Positions 23,213-35,544 of a stretch of DNA of 64,000 nucleotides are shown in pieces (the first letter of the stretch is position 1; every line of letters begins with the position of its first letter). Source of the stretch: Stichopus chloronotus (taxonomy: Eukaryota; Echinodermata; Holothuroidea; Aspidochirotida; Stichopodidae). The notes beneath the pieces are model-generated. The model was not told the DNA's origin. It made no database searches and was given only the letters and a program-made list of their open reading frames with translations. Location: the NCBI GenBank assembly GCA_021234535.1, contig CM037840.1:16633415-16697414 (forward strand), given 5' to 3'. The position numbers were made by a program, and so were the translations under genes.

Positions 23213-23605
23213 CAGAAGTAGCCTTCATATTGTTTTGCTGTTGATGGCTTCCATGCTGCCAGGATGATGTTGGTTGCCTGTGTTGAAAGTCCTGTGCTTT
23301 CAAGGGACTGCCTGACAATCTGCAAGCCAAAAGAGTAATGTGATTATGTAAAGGATGCAGTTTCCCAGAAATCGGGTGCTGCAGCAACTCTGGACCAGGT
23401 GGGAGGTACAAAGGTGCATCCACAAGCATATCTAATAAGAAAGGGAACCATGGTTGGGTTGGCCAATTGGGGACAATCATAATCCCTTCAGGATTATCTT
23501 ACTTCAGAAAATTTTTCTTGCCAGTCTACAGTGAATGCATCCACCGCCTCAGGATCAGGTTTCCAGGATATATAACGAGGCAGCTGTGTGTTAAGTCTCG
23601 TTGGA
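23213..23605 (-). pseudogene. DIRS region between RNase H and tyrosine recombinase
   Basis: Minus-strand frames read LNTQLPRYISWKPDPEAVDA and GIMIVPNWPTQPWFPFLLDM. These are the conserved DIRS/Ngaro segments downstream of RNase H. The frame then enters the N-terminal arm of the recombinase and ends at the truncation. Confidence 0.7.
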
Positions 23606-23611
23606 AACAGA

Positions 23612-24130
23612 TCAATGTTTAAGTTTCCATTCCAAATTATCATTGAACTCTCGAGACTTTTTGTCAGCAATTGTGTTTAGAACACCTGGCAAATACACTG
23701 CTGTAATCCAGATGGATTTACACCAACCCCACATTATTTTGGCCATTTCGTTACATGCCTCAGACTTCGTACCTCCCATGTTATTGATGTATGTAACAGC
23801 AGTGGTATTATCAATCCTCAACTGGACATGCATGTTACCTTTTGTGTTGCAAAATGCTTGCAGTGCCAACAACGCTGCCAACATTTCTAAATAATGTATT
23901 TCATTGTTTGCAGCTCGACATTTCTCCAAAGGGTTCCATCTTCCTCCTGTGGAGGATTCTCCATCAGATGCTCCCCAGCCCTGGCCTGATGCATCACTGG
24001 TGATAGTCAGACTATGTTTTCCTAATTCGATATTTCTGTATTGTTTCCCCACATTGTGAAGCCACCAAGCAACATCTTCCTTAGCACACTGTGACAACAT
24101 CATTGGTCTATCAAAATGACCACAATGTAT
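23612..24130 (-). pseudogene. DIRS RNase H domain
   Basis: A minus frame of about 163 codons has ITSDASGQGWGASDGE (first catalytic Asp), NEIHYLEMLAALLALQAF (Glu), QLRIDNTTAVTYINNMGG (Asp) and a terminal LPGVLNTIADKKSRE (Asp). The full D-E-D-D set of RNase H is present and the frame is open, so this is the best preserved part of the element. Confidence 0.8.
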
Positions 24131-24176
24131 TTTTAGAGCTTTAATTTTATCTTTTTCCAGTTCCCTGTAATATACT

Positions 24177-24991
24177 TTACCGGACTGCTGGTAAAGCTGC
24201 CACGATTTTACCTAGTGCAGCTGCTACATACCTAATAGTATGCTGATTACGTGATAATAGAATGTTACACAAGCTCTGTATTTCATCTTTCTTATGTTGT
24301 GGTAGCTTGACCTGCATCGTCTTAGAATTTAGTACGAATCCCAAAAAGGTGATTTCCTGCGTTGGCACAAATATCGATTTGTGAGGATGAATAACAAAAC
24401 CCAGGTCCGAAAAGAGCTCTGCTGTTTTAGCTACGGCCAAACAAGATTGTTGTTCTGTTTTGGAAATAATGAGAGTATCATACAAGCTATTACTGTGATA
24501 CCCATTCTCCTGAGAAATGACAAGGGCGGTTTCAGTAACTTACAATCTTGGTCCGAATGAAAGACCATTTGGTAAGGTTCTAAACTGCCACATTGTGCCT
24601 TGCCAAGTAAATTTCAAACATTTCCTGTGCTGTTCAGCAATATGGACGGAGTAATATGCATCCTTCAAGTCGATAGATGTCATGAAAAAATCCCTTGAAA
24701 TGAGCCCAAATGCTGTTTCCAAAGTGTCCATTTTGAACGGTAATAACTGATATTCTCATTAAGTGTGGATAGATCCAAAATCATTCTGAACCCACCATAC
24801 TTTTTAGGACGGGTGAAAATGTTTGAGATGAAACCACCTTCTTGGCGTGGTAATTCGATTATCTTATTTTGAGACAATCTAGAGATCTCAGTATTGAGGG
24901 CGTCTGCCTCCAGTCTAATACGTTGATATGGTGCAGGTACAAATAGCTGTAAAGGTGAAAAGTCCATTTTGAAATTCCAGGTTGTAGCCAT
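24177..24991 (-). pseudogene. DIRS reverse transcriptase, frameshifted and lacking the full YxDD box
   Basis: Fingers are at 24991-24731 (FTRPKKYGGFRMILDLSTLN). The palm is at 24731-24540 (MTSIDLKDAYYSVHIAEQHR, motif A; FRTLPNGLSFGP, motif B). The catalytic C region is at 24485 onward. The expected Y-I-D-D of this family reads Y-D (SLYDTLIIS), consistent with an in-frame loss of two residues including one catalytic Asp. Frameshifts lie near 24731 and 24500-24540. Confidence 0.75.
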
Positions 24992-25514
24992 TTACGGCAG
25001 ACAAAATAACTTTGTCCCTAGTGAATTCTCTCCACTTTGTCTCAAACATTTTCAAACGCCCACCTATGAAGTCAACTTCATTGTATGACAAGCAGTACTT
25101 AGTTTCTAAAGCACTCACCTGCTTTGTAGTACTTGTTGGCTGATGTGACTGGAGGACTACAGCCTTCGGCTGGACTTGTTGCCCACTACCTGCTTCTTGT
25201 GTTTTGTCTCTTGCTGTCTGGGTGCTTGGTATGGCCTGTAATTGTTGCTGGGCCTGGGTATCCCTAAAAAAGGATTCGGTGATTTGGAAACCCAACCTGC
25301 TTTCTGGTATCTGGTCTACTTTCCAGATCAAGCATCCCGGAGAGGATTGAACCTTGGGATGGTGTGTGTACCGCTGGTTTAAATCTGGCTTGATCAAATC
25401 TTTACGAAAATTATTCAGTTAAATGTGGCGTTGGAGGTTAATGCCGCAGCATCCTGTTGACGCTCTGTCAGAGATTCCGCTTTGTCAACAGAGGTTAGCA
25501 GCGCTGTTAGCCCT

Positions 25515-26327
25515 CTAACTAGTGGCTTTTGGCACCTTTGCAATTTTAGGTCTACAGTTTTTTTTCTTTGTGTTCAAATTCTCCCAAATCAGGGGATTGA
25601 CTTTGGGCACCAATAAATGGTTGCAATTGGATGGCCTTGGATATTTGTCTAAGGCATCACTTAAATGCTTCTCCTCCAGTTTGGAGGCCATTAGGTAATT
25701 CACACTGGACGCCAACTCGTCAGAAAGTGCATTTCCCACATCGAGTTGATTAACAAACCTCGCCGCAAATACTAGGCTCCAGCAGTGACGTTAGTACTAG
25801 GCCTCGTAGTACTACTACTACTAGCAGTAGTGTCAACCTTAGGTCTAACCATATCGCTCTGTTTACTTTGTAGCTGTTGCCCCTCCGAATCCAGTTGCGA
25901 GCAATAATTCTTCATATTGGTCTGAACCATCCCCGGCATCGAACGGGGGTCCTTGTCCCTGGTACATCGTAGGAAGGAAACCTTCCATCATACGCTTGAG
26001 TCGATCAATCCTCTTGTCTGTCGTTCTCGCAGAATCGGTACTGGTGTTACCAGGCACACTGTCGGTGACAGTTACGCCAGTGTTAGATCGACTACCGGCA
26101 TCAGGTTTCGCCATGTTGTTGCTGCTAGTAGCAGCTTTATTTCTAGCAGTGCTAGTTTTGTTTCTTGCTTTCTGTCCCATTTGGGCAGGTTTCGACGATC
26201 CTTTTGAAATTGATGGTGTAACCTTAGACCCTGTGGGCACCTCGTCACACGTTAGGGGGTCGTGTTCACTAGGCAGCAGCTCAATTGCGGCGCCTTCCAC
26301 AATCTCCCTCGAATCCATCGGGGACAA
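25515..26327 (-). pseudogene. DIRS gag-like region
   Basis: The Ser/Thr/Ala-rich frame 26327-25863 is followed by 25739-25515. The latter has YPRPSNCNHLLVPKVNPLIW, the conserved 'RP.NC..L..PKVNP.IW' motif of DIRS ORF1 proteins. A shift or gap lies at about 25740-25860. A Ser-rich frame at 26741-26337 may be the N-terminus. The plus-strand open frames here are shadows. Confidence 0.65.
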
Positions 26328-26750
26328 GCAATCTGCTCACGAGAAACCCCCAACGTTCCTTTGAAGAATCTTTAAGTAAGAACTGAGATCACTATCCCGT
26401 AATCCGAAAGGGATGAAAGGTAAAAATATGGTGGAAGTTCTTCGCAAGCGTGCTGATTCTGCAGCAATGTAACTGGCGAACTGACTGCGCATGCTCGGAC
26501 GGGATCTCACATTACCCGAACGTATTATGAAATAAAATGTAGGTACAACAGTAGTATACAGCACACCCCAGTTTTCACACTTTCTTGTTCCACCTGAAGC
26601 TGATGAGGACACAGCGCTGGTGGATTCCGATGTGGATTCGACAGAATCAGATTGACTGGATGAAAATTGAGTTGCAGAGGGTGGATCTGGTAAGAAAATT
26701 TCATTACTGTTGACTTGAAATATTTCTCCAGTCAAGCTCATTTAGTAGAT

Positions 26751-27487
26751 GTAAGAGTTACTCAATGACATCCAATCTTACTGGCGTCATCAGCACTTGG
26801 CTCTACGTCGTGCACTCTGGTTGGCGAACAGTCTTAAATGGGTAGTGTTGTTTAATGTTCATGATATCTGTGCATAGGAACTTGCGTCCCGTCTTGCTTT
26901 GTGAAGCATATATGAGCAAAACTGCCTGGAACCTGTTGGGTTGGGATGTTCTGCAGGGTAGCCCAGTAGCCAATTGCTATGAGTATCTTGGGTAGTTATG
27001 GGGATTAATCATGCCCACGCTTGGTCACTTGCCCGGAAGAGGCCGTGTGTCTGTAAGCGGATGATGAATGCTGCTGTAGAGGTGTTGATTTGCATAGTAT
27101 TTCTTTATCTGGTATTTGATTTTGAAACCAAGTTATGTTTTCCTTTACTTTTAAATTAAATGGTCAAATGCTCATGAGGTGTGGGCTGAAGATAATCCCT
27201 CATGTGTGCCTTTGTATGTTGCATGGGTAACAGAGCAGGGAAAACATTCCAGTGCCCCACAATGGGGAAAATGTCATGGGAGTATCGCTAGTTAAACCAG
27301 AAATATGTATGCATGTCACATAGTCGTGTTGGTCACTCCATTACGTACACATGACTATTATTGCAAACAAAGTATAGGTCCCTTAAGTTGAATAACACTT
27401 TCAGGTAATGTTTAGCCATGGAATGTACTAGTCAGCGTTTGAATGTACCCGTTGTCGCTATTGAATAATTATTCCCTTATGTTTACA
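26751..27487. other. No supported gene
   Basis: I looked here for exons that would precede the plus-strand SANT-like exon at 27488 and found none. Confidence 0.4.
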
Positions 27488-27713
27488 GGTGAACAATCTA
27501 TCCCAGACAGCACCACACATAACAGAGAGAGGCCACATGTTCCCGCTCGCAAGAGAAGACCATGGACCGAACATGAGATGAAAGCAATAATGAGACATCT
27601 GAACAGACATACGTTATTGGGCAGACTTCCTGGAAAGCAAGAGATAGAGAAAGCAATGCAAAAAGAACAGGCTCTTTTATTCAGATCTTGGAGAAACTTA
27701 GAGGACTGTTGTT
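27488..27713 (+). pseudogene. Orphan SANT-like exon of the SET-recombinase gene family
   Basis: The acceptor is TTATGTTTACAG before 27488. The exon reads RKRRPWTEHEMKAIMRHLNR, then GRLPGKQEIEKAMQ and WRNLEDCC before a TGA. Downstream of the stop, in the same frame, NQMVSKAKKM follows, as expected from the family. The TGA therefore probably replaces an Arg codon of the conserved 'W..(V/L)(K/E)D...N' block. The same domain is the last exon of the minus-strand gene at 35545-41685. No other exon of this copy was found upstream. Confidence 0.6.
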
Positions 27714-27960
27714 GAAATCAAATGGTTTCAAAAGCTAAAAAGATGTAGACTGGGTCGTGTTCAGCTGAAACAGTGCAAGTCGATAATCGTGGCTCCATTA
27801 ATAATAACGCGGCATATTATGTAGGTGCTGTACTGATGCAGGAGCAGCATTGCGTTCAGTCAAGACAATCTATTCTATGGTCACCACGGTTATCCTCACG
27901 TCAGGGCGCTTTAAAGGGGAACTCCAGGCAAGTAACATGTCATCTGACTTATTTAAGCCA

Positions 27961-28295
27961 TTTCACAAACCATTTTTGGTTTCGATGATATGTATGACTC
28001 CTGGTGTAAGTTTCAGAAGGCCCAGACCACCAATGTTGAATACACACACAAACATTCACACTGGCCAAGAGTGTCATAGAAATGATAAAACCCATGTCCA
28101 GTGATGAGTAATGAACGAGTGCCTTGATCGTATTACGCAGAATGCAAACGAGTCACTGAATCCTGTTATTTGGAAGCGTTGTCCACAGGATACGGCTGTC
28201 AGATGCTCATGCTAAATCATCACCCCGGGGAGTGCCTCAGCGGCAGAAGAGGCGCAACATAAACCAGAATGCAGAAATGCATTGTGGTTTCGATG
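27961..28295. repeat. Copies of dispersed repeat ends
   Basis: CATTTTTGGTTTCGATGATA at about 27971 and AACCAGAATGCAGAAATGCA leading to TGGTTTCGATGA at 28245-28293 match the ends of the family at 18090-18375. Both are in forward orientation, so these look like two partial copies rather than one complete element. Confidence 0.5.
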
Positions 28296-31200
28296 ATCTA
28301 GTTTAGAGTGGTTCTATTATACACCATACGTAGTGAACATAATTAGCATAATCTAATTCATGACCTACAAACCAGTTTTTGCCTTTATTTTCCTACCAAC
28401 CATTTTAGACCATGCTTATCAATGTTGGAAGCAATTTTCATGGAGATAGTGACATAGTAGTGTGACAATTGTGTGTGAATCTACACCAGCTGATTTGATT
28501 TGTTTATGCAAGTTAGGGCCCAAAATGTCAGTTTTCTGTACAAAGGGGTATTTGCTACCTTAAGAAACCTTGTATGTAATACATTCTTCAGGTTGTTAAA
28601 AAAAGTAGAAATGGTTAATAAGTCTTTCCTTGTATTTTCTTTGTAGCACAATAAAAGTAAACTTTAACTTTCAGCTACTCCCAATTGGGACTAAAAGTGA
28701 AGAAGGACGTAAGGGCCCCACTAAACACACCACAACAGCAGAGGCCCTGAATTTCTTACATCCAGGTGAAAAAGGTATGGTGTAAGTCAGAATCCGTGCA
28801 CTGCAGTATATTTGTAGGTCCCGCCTTTCGATATTCTCTCATTCATTAACCCTATTTTAAGCAGGCTTTTGGAAGGCTTGAAATCGAGTCATTTTCAAGC
28901 AACCTGCCCCCAATGGTCATCAACATTGATATGAAGTTACCAACAAAGTGAAAGTGGTTATTCTAGTTTGATTTTTAGTTCATTACATATGTACCTTTAG
29001 GTTATTTTTGCTATGTATGAAAATTAGTAAGAAAGTTACCCTCAAATCATGAGCAAAGAAACTTTTTGTGAAAATCGACCACAAAATGTTGAAAATTGCT
29101 GAAACTTTATATTTCGTACGTATTTTATTGTTTTATTTTTTGTATCTTTTTTTTTCCAAAATAACTTTCTTTAAAGTTTTAATGTCTTATATGCGCCATT
29201 TCATGAGGGAAATGCATTGTTGCAAGGTTTAATACTTGCGATCTGTTTGGCATGTAATGTGATCGTCCTTTACCGGACCGCCATAAATTTGGTATCAAAA
29301 TATTTGGAAGACGATAGCAAACAATAGTAGGCTGTCACGCAAACAAGCAATACAGAAGTCATCTGTTTATTTCTTCTAGGCTTAGTGTATTGTACTCGAC
29401 GGTGTCACTGTGAAACTTCTTGTTGATATTCTTTTTTCTTTCAATCTATAAGAAGTAAATAATACAACTACACACACACACACATTACAAAAACAAGAAT
29501 CACGTGACTTACAGTAATTCTTGCCCATTATCAAACGTTTATCCTAACATAGGATGCATACACTAAAAATTTCGCATAGGGCCTAGTTTGGCACATACAC
29601 ATTTTGATCCACCAAACCTTCAGTTCGTTAAACACACACACACAAAAATTCACGATAATACTACCCACGTCTTAAGGTATGATAAACTTAAGGATAACAT
29701 AAAAAAGAAGGCACCCTGGAGGAAAATTTAAGTGAAACTCACGACACTGAGCCAATAACAAACTGTCAATGCATGAGGCGGGCAGTACCAGTCTGACATA
29801 CGCCCTCTATTGTAAATAAGAACAAAGACATTCTGCCCGAACAACTACAGTGTGTGGAAGTTCTGTTTACCTCTCAGACAGTTGTGTAAAGTGTAAGTTG
29901 AGTAGTTGCAATGTGCTGTTATTCAGTGTATTTTGTTGGTGTGCTGGTAGTAGTTTGTAGCTTACTTCTAAAGAAGTATAGGCCTTGTTGGGTGTCATTA
30001 TTAAATGCCTGTTGGCTTTCCCCAAAAGGTCGTGAAGATGTGTATGATCAGTCAGTTATACCCCGTAGTTTGGTCAATCCATGATTCCAACCATTGGGGG
30101 GTATGGGGTGCAGTCAGCCCTCCCAAGTCAGGTGATTTTGCCCCCCCCCGCCCGTTATGTGAAAGAAGATAGCAATGCACTCTTGTCTTGCCTTCGTATG
30201 CTTTCATGCAGTGGCATCCCCCTGAATATTCCTTGTCCCATGACTCCCTCTTGGTGCCCCACGAATGAACATTTTGGATTCCTTACCGAAGGCAGGCAAG
30301 GAATCTATGCGATGGTGATTGCGTGTGTGTCTGACGCCCTGGCTTGTATACACGATATCTCAACAAGGGAAAGGTGTTGGTACAATGGTAGATATCTGAT
30401 TAATGGAATGTTATGGGAACTTCAACCTCTGATCATTGGTAGCACTTGATGAGTAGATGTCTGCCATTTTGTCTTGTGGTCGAAGGTCATGTGAGGTCAG
30501 TAGAGGACAGTTTGAAAACCTTGCAAACACAGTTGGTATGTTGAAAGTCCATTGTGAGTGAAAGGTCCCTATTGTTTTTCATGGGGGTAAAGGATCATTT
30601 GAGGTCACCAGAGCCGAAAGTATGAAAACCAATCAAAGGGACACGATGTTGGCCATTGTAGGTCACCAAAGGTTATAGCATGAAAACATTAAGGGTGATG
30701 CCTTAGCAACTGAAGGTAACTAGCACTTTGAAACTGTCAAAATTAGAAGTAGTTGAGTAGGTGATCTCTGTTCTTTAAATTGCCCCATGGGAGACCAAGA
30801 AAATCATGATTTCATATTTAGTCAACTGTTAAACTTGCGGAGTTGTGATCTCACTCCTGTCAGGATTTTTTGTTTTAGTTACCTCTTCACAAGGGAACTG
30901 CCCTGAAGCAGGGAAATATTTTTCAATTTTTTGGGGGGGGGGCTTGCATATGTCATTTACATTCCTGTGTTTGTGGTCCCTTTCTTCACCCTTTCTCGGA
31001 GCCTGCTGTGCCCCCACTTGACAATTCCTTTTGACACCAGTTTGCACAAAAAAAGCTGCTTTTTTATGTATTTCATCTGGAGTACCCAATGGGCACTTAT
31101 CCAACTGGGTTATTAAAAGGCTTGATTTACTGAGGGTGTCAAATTTACCTTGGAAAGATCTCAGACACAGATATACAACATAACTGACGATATTAACAAA

Positions 31201-32559
31201 ATAAATATTTTGCAAAAGTTCCAAAAAAGTTTGCAGTAGTTTTTTCTACAGGGAGGGGGTTTACATTTTGTCCTTTTAATTGTATAATTAGTGTTAATAA
31301 TGGTGTCACTAATTAAAAATGAAGAACATAATTATATAATTACCATTCATACAAATTCGTAAAGATTTCTTTTATATGATGAGTTTTTTTATTGACGAAA
31401 CACACATTAAAAATATTAACACACGAACAGCGATTTTGATGCTGTTGCTTTCTGTATACATCTTTAAGCACTCTCCAATTTGCATACGTATTCGATTACA
31501 AAATAACTACATCCACATCAAATTTGGTATCAATAGAGCAATCAGTCTCCGGGAGCTTAGGGGGCCAAATCTCCTCACCAAAAGGGAAATTAAAGCCTTT
31601 AAATATCTCTGTTGGAGTAGGGTTAAAGCAACTGGTCATACAACATTAAACCTTCTACATGTCACTTTTATTATATCTACAAAACATCATGCCTTTATAA
31701 GAGATTATGCCAAAGTAATGATAATATGATGTTTCCATTGTATGACCATAATCATTGCCTGCTTTACACTCATATACGGTTTGTTTTTTATAAATGAAGT
31801 GTATTTTAACCTTTCATATCTTGTTCATATTCTGTGACTTTACAATTCAATAAATGAAGTGTAATGAAACTTTACAGAACTCGACAAGAATGTTTTTCCA
31901 AAGTGGGGCTATTGTAAATACCACTTTTATTTGTGCTGTTTAGCAATTTATTCCTTGGGGCGACCCCCCCCCCCCAAGTTAATCGCTATAGACCGTTATA
32001 TGCACTGATTTAGACTTTTACCTGAAGGTGGGATGATAGTATGAATACTATGAAGTACTATGTACCGTACTTCGTAAAATATGTGTGTTCGTGTGTGCGT
32101 GTATGTGTGTGTGGGTATATGAGGAAATACATGTACATACTGCGTATTGGTGCTGGGGGACGTTTTAAGTCATGAACCCCAAACACGACGTGCCAAATGG
32201 CCTTAACTTCGCACCAACACTTACGTTAAGTTGTCAAGTTAGACCTGTGCAGAAAGAGAAAAAAAAATTTATGAAAAGATATTGACGAGAGAAGCAAAAG
32301 AAACTTTGAGAAAAAGTGAAAAGATATGATGAACATGCATATGGTTGCGATCACAGCTCCAAAGAACCATCAGACACACGCACACACACACGTCAAACAT
32401 TTACATTCGCGCAGATATCATACTGTAGGCCTGAACAGCAGAAATAAGGATAGGAATAGTGGAAGTTGTGAAACAGATTGTGTGAACTGTAACACAAATC
32501 CAACTCTATATATCGGTAATTGTGGAAGAGAAACTTACCTCAGCATCCAGGAACTTTAC
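28296..32559. other. Long stretch with repeats but no supported gene
   Basis: It contains a degenerate copy of the AGGTCA-rich repeat at about 30330-30720. Short (AC)n tracts lie near 29470, 29635 and 32375, and a TG-rich tract near 32090. Homopolymer runs of C or G occur near 30147, 30942 and 31967. The open frames at 30081-30449 and 31376-31729 show no family match. Confidence 0.45.
30330..30720 (+). repeat. Degenerate copy of AGGTCA-rich dispersed repeat
   Basis: Words ACACGATATCTCAACAAGGG and GGTCGAAGGTCATGTGAGGT, then TTTGAGGTCACCAGAG, match the family seen at 18090-18375 and 45 kb, with more decay. Confidence 0.5.
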
Positions 32560-32784
32560 CTCGAACTCGTAATAAGAGGTAGGCGTCCAATTCCTGTAAC
32601 TGCCGCTCAAGTGGGCGACAGTTCCGCCGGAGGAAATCCTCCGCCCACTCCTCCAAATCTTGGAGTAGTATTTCTTTTCTGGTATTTAGCCGATTATCGG
32701 CGTAAACACCCAAAACGAAGGGTTGTGGTGTGGTGAATACGCTGTGCTCGTCGTCGCTGCCACAACCACTGTCTTCACCCCTTC
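32560..32784 (-). CDS. Orphan exon, unknown protein with helical C-terminal part
   Basis: On the minus strand, a pyrimidine-rich acceptor (GCTTTTTTAAGCAG) before 32784 opens a frame without ATG that runs to a donor GTAAAG after 32560. It reads GEDSGCGSDDEHSVFTTPQP, then VYADNRLNTRKEILLQDLEE, then a Leu/Arg/Glu-rich helix (RPLERQLQELDAYLLLRVR). The 225-bp length, amphipathic helix pattern and GC-rich third positions in an AT-rich setting argue for real coding. I do not recognise the family and saw no partner exons within about 2 kb. The plus-strand open frame across it (32326-32736) is a shadow. Confidence 0.5.
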
Positions 32785-35544
32785 CTGCTTAAAAAAGCAA
32801 CAAGAGGGCAATCCACGGAGTTGTATCTCTCATCGCCAACATGCATTGATTTAAATACAGGGCAGGGATTTGTAATAGTTTACTGCAACCAAATCTCACA
32901 GAGACCTAGTTCGGGGAACTGGTTGTACATAAGTGGCAAATATTCACCGAGCATAAAATGGTGGTAAGCATCTCAATACTGATATCTACTGTAAGATAGC
33001 AAACTTAGCAAAAGTATCTGTGCATATTACGCTATATAACACTGGTTAATTTCATGTAGGTGAGGCTTAGTTTAGTGGTTAGAGTTAGGGGCAGGATATA
33101 AAAACATGAGCATCCCTCTTTGGGTATTTGCACATAAGACGCCTATTTACCTGTGCAGGACCTGGTTCTGCTGAAATTAGTGTTTGACTTCAAAATAATG
33201 TTCTCATAAAAGACATGCTCCACAGAGGTCAGTTCTGCTAAAGATGTTTTGGCTAAAGTTGAAGTTCACAGGAACGGCCTTGCAAACTTTTGCGTATAAT
33301 GCACTGCACTGTTGTGTTGGAATTCTTCTTTGCTCATTTTCGAGGAGCGCCCCTATTTTTGCCATGTTTGCTAGACTTGCTATAATCGTTTAGTTTACAG
33401 TTCGCTTGTTGTTCCGCCTCAACAAGTTTGATGGTATTCAAGTTCATCCTCAGAAAGTCCTTTCTTACGGCTATCACAGTCTGTAGGTATTTCGTACACC
33501 TTGCGGGATGTAAAGTTTTATTTTTTACGCTTTATTACTACTTTCACCCTTCTTTGGTGCGTGTCCCTGGGCGGGTGGTTCTCGTTGCAGTTGCCATACA
33601 CTCATTGTGGTTCCTTATTATACTTTCACTTACGTTAGGCCTCTTCTCTACAGCGTTGCCTGTGAGTGTTTGGGAGTTAGGTTTTCGTTGTTCGTGGCAG
33701 TGTGCAATGCGCAATTCCGGGGCGGGTTTGAAGGGTGCACCTATTTAAATATTCTGCAATTACCCAGTTTCGTGATATGCTTGGAGGGTACACGTTTGCA
33801 ATGAGTTCACCATTGCTGCTTACTTACTTGTAAGGTAATTTGTCATTTCGTTGTGAGGTTTGGGTCATGTTTTTTGTACTAGAAGTGTTCAGGGTGTGTG
33901 AACTAATACATCTCACACATATTGGCATCACGCACAATCTTACCAAGTTTCAACCTTATCGCTCATATACTTTTCAAACTATTCTGGAAAAAACAAATTT
34001 GGGCAGGTCCGGACGCACACACATGTTTCAGATTGCAATCGGGGACATCTGTATACAACCACCAAGCGGGGGCATACTAGTTAAAGCTCAGAAACATACG
34101 GTTTCATTGAAAACACTTTCTTCAAGTAATTATTTGGACATCGATGTCTTTAAATTCTTAATTGCTTTTGAATTTATCAGTGCACCTCCTACATACCAAC
34201 TGGGGACAAGCTCTATACACAGTGTGTTCCAATCGGGGACTTGATTTTTCAAGCTGTTCTGGACATGTAAATGTACAGCTTTGAACTGGGGATTTGATGT
34301 ATTTTGAGCATTGTTGGCAAAGTGTCCAACTGGGGATTAACGATTGCACGTCTCAAGTGGGGGTGTGACTGAAGACTATTCTGGGGGGAACATACCTTTC
34401 AAAAATAATGCTAGCTTGGCCAAAATGGGACTAAAAGCTTAACCCCAAAACCTGGATTGAAGACTACTTCACTGGACCCCAACTTGGAAATTTTGATACT
34501 AGCAATTTAACAACACTTTGTCCTTCAAACAGTATTAACAACAAAATACAGGGCTTTTATCACAATAGTAGTGTAACAGCAATTGCAACAATCAAATAAA
34601 AAGCATTTGAGCCATTTGGAAAGTAACAACAATTTAATAACTACACCAATCTTGCCACAGAACTAAGCCAATCTTTTTTACTTATGCACCATTAACTCTG
34701 TTTGAATGAACAACATTAATGGTACTTCTGGAAAGGCATTGAAGTTGAAAAAAAAACACCAACTTAATCTCAAGTTCCAAACCACGTTCTTCCTATAACT
34801 TTGGCATACTCTTGATATCTGTAACCACAAGTCACTCTGAAGAAGAGATGAGTAAAAACAATGAATACTGTGCAGGGAACAATTCACAAATGAGAAAAGA
34901 TTAAACTTCAGTGCACTATCAACAGACATGGAACAGTTGAAAGTCACTATCCTCCACTCATACTCCCAGCCAAGTCACTAGCTCGGAAGCTTTGGAATAT
35001 CTGATACTAATAACTAGCAGTCCAACCTGTAACCTTTTAAGAAATCAAACGGTATAACAACATTGGCAAACCTTAACGTTGTTTTTGCTTTTTTCTTACT
35101 TCAATCGTCAAGAAACAAACAGCATAGAAATAACTTTTGTAGACTGCCAAATTTAGGTTACAGATCTGATCGAGGAGACAGGCAGCAACATTGCTTATAC
35201 CCCCTATGGAATCAAACCAATATCTTACTTCTGATCACAGTAACTATAACAGTTTTAAGAAAACATGAAAAATATGTCACATTCTGAATATAAAAGCATT
35301 TCAAACAGCACTTGCAAGTTTTCAAGAAACAAAACACACGTTACCTCATTTGAACTCATCAACATCCTATTGTCAATCCTCCATCCCATCAAAATTTTTC
35401 CAATCTCAGTTGTTCCCTAGCCGATTTCCTTATTTCAGTTCCTTCCCATTCAAACTCCTCAAGATCCCAGTCCCTCCCCTTTCTCACATATTCCAATTGA
35501 GAATAGAGGCAGGCCAATGTTCAAAATGCCAACTAGGATTATAA
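32785..35544. other. No supported gene
   Basis: No family match was found. Plus-strand frames at 33428-33748 and 33840-34244 are open but Cys/Leu-rich and unlike known proteins. The phrase AACTGGGGA(C/T)T recurs near 34200-34335, suggesting a short degenerate tandem repeat. Confidence 0.4.

Larger units (their letters stand above)
23213..26750 (-). mobile_element. Truncated DIRS-type (tyrosine-recombinase) retrotransposon
   Basis: The minus strand shows a DIRS order: a gag-like region (26741-25515), a linker (25397-24915), RT (24991-24177), RNase H (24130-23612) and the start of the linker to the recombinase (23605-23213). The tyrosine recombinase and 3' repeats are absent, cut off at 23213. 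Frameshifts separate most pieces. DIRS elements replicate through circular DNA and insert with a tyrosine recombinase, so this copy cannot move on its own. Confidence 0.8.

Noticed and set aside
25953..26364. Long plus-strand open frames at the DIRS gag
   Set aside because: They are opposite-strand shadows of the Ser/Thr/Ala-rich minus-strand gag region and match nothing.
28675..28765. Plus-strand exon-like block after TTTCAG (LLPIGTKSEEGRKGPTKHTT)
   Set aside because: The splice edges are plausible, but there is no family match and no link to the SANT-like exon 1 kb upstream.
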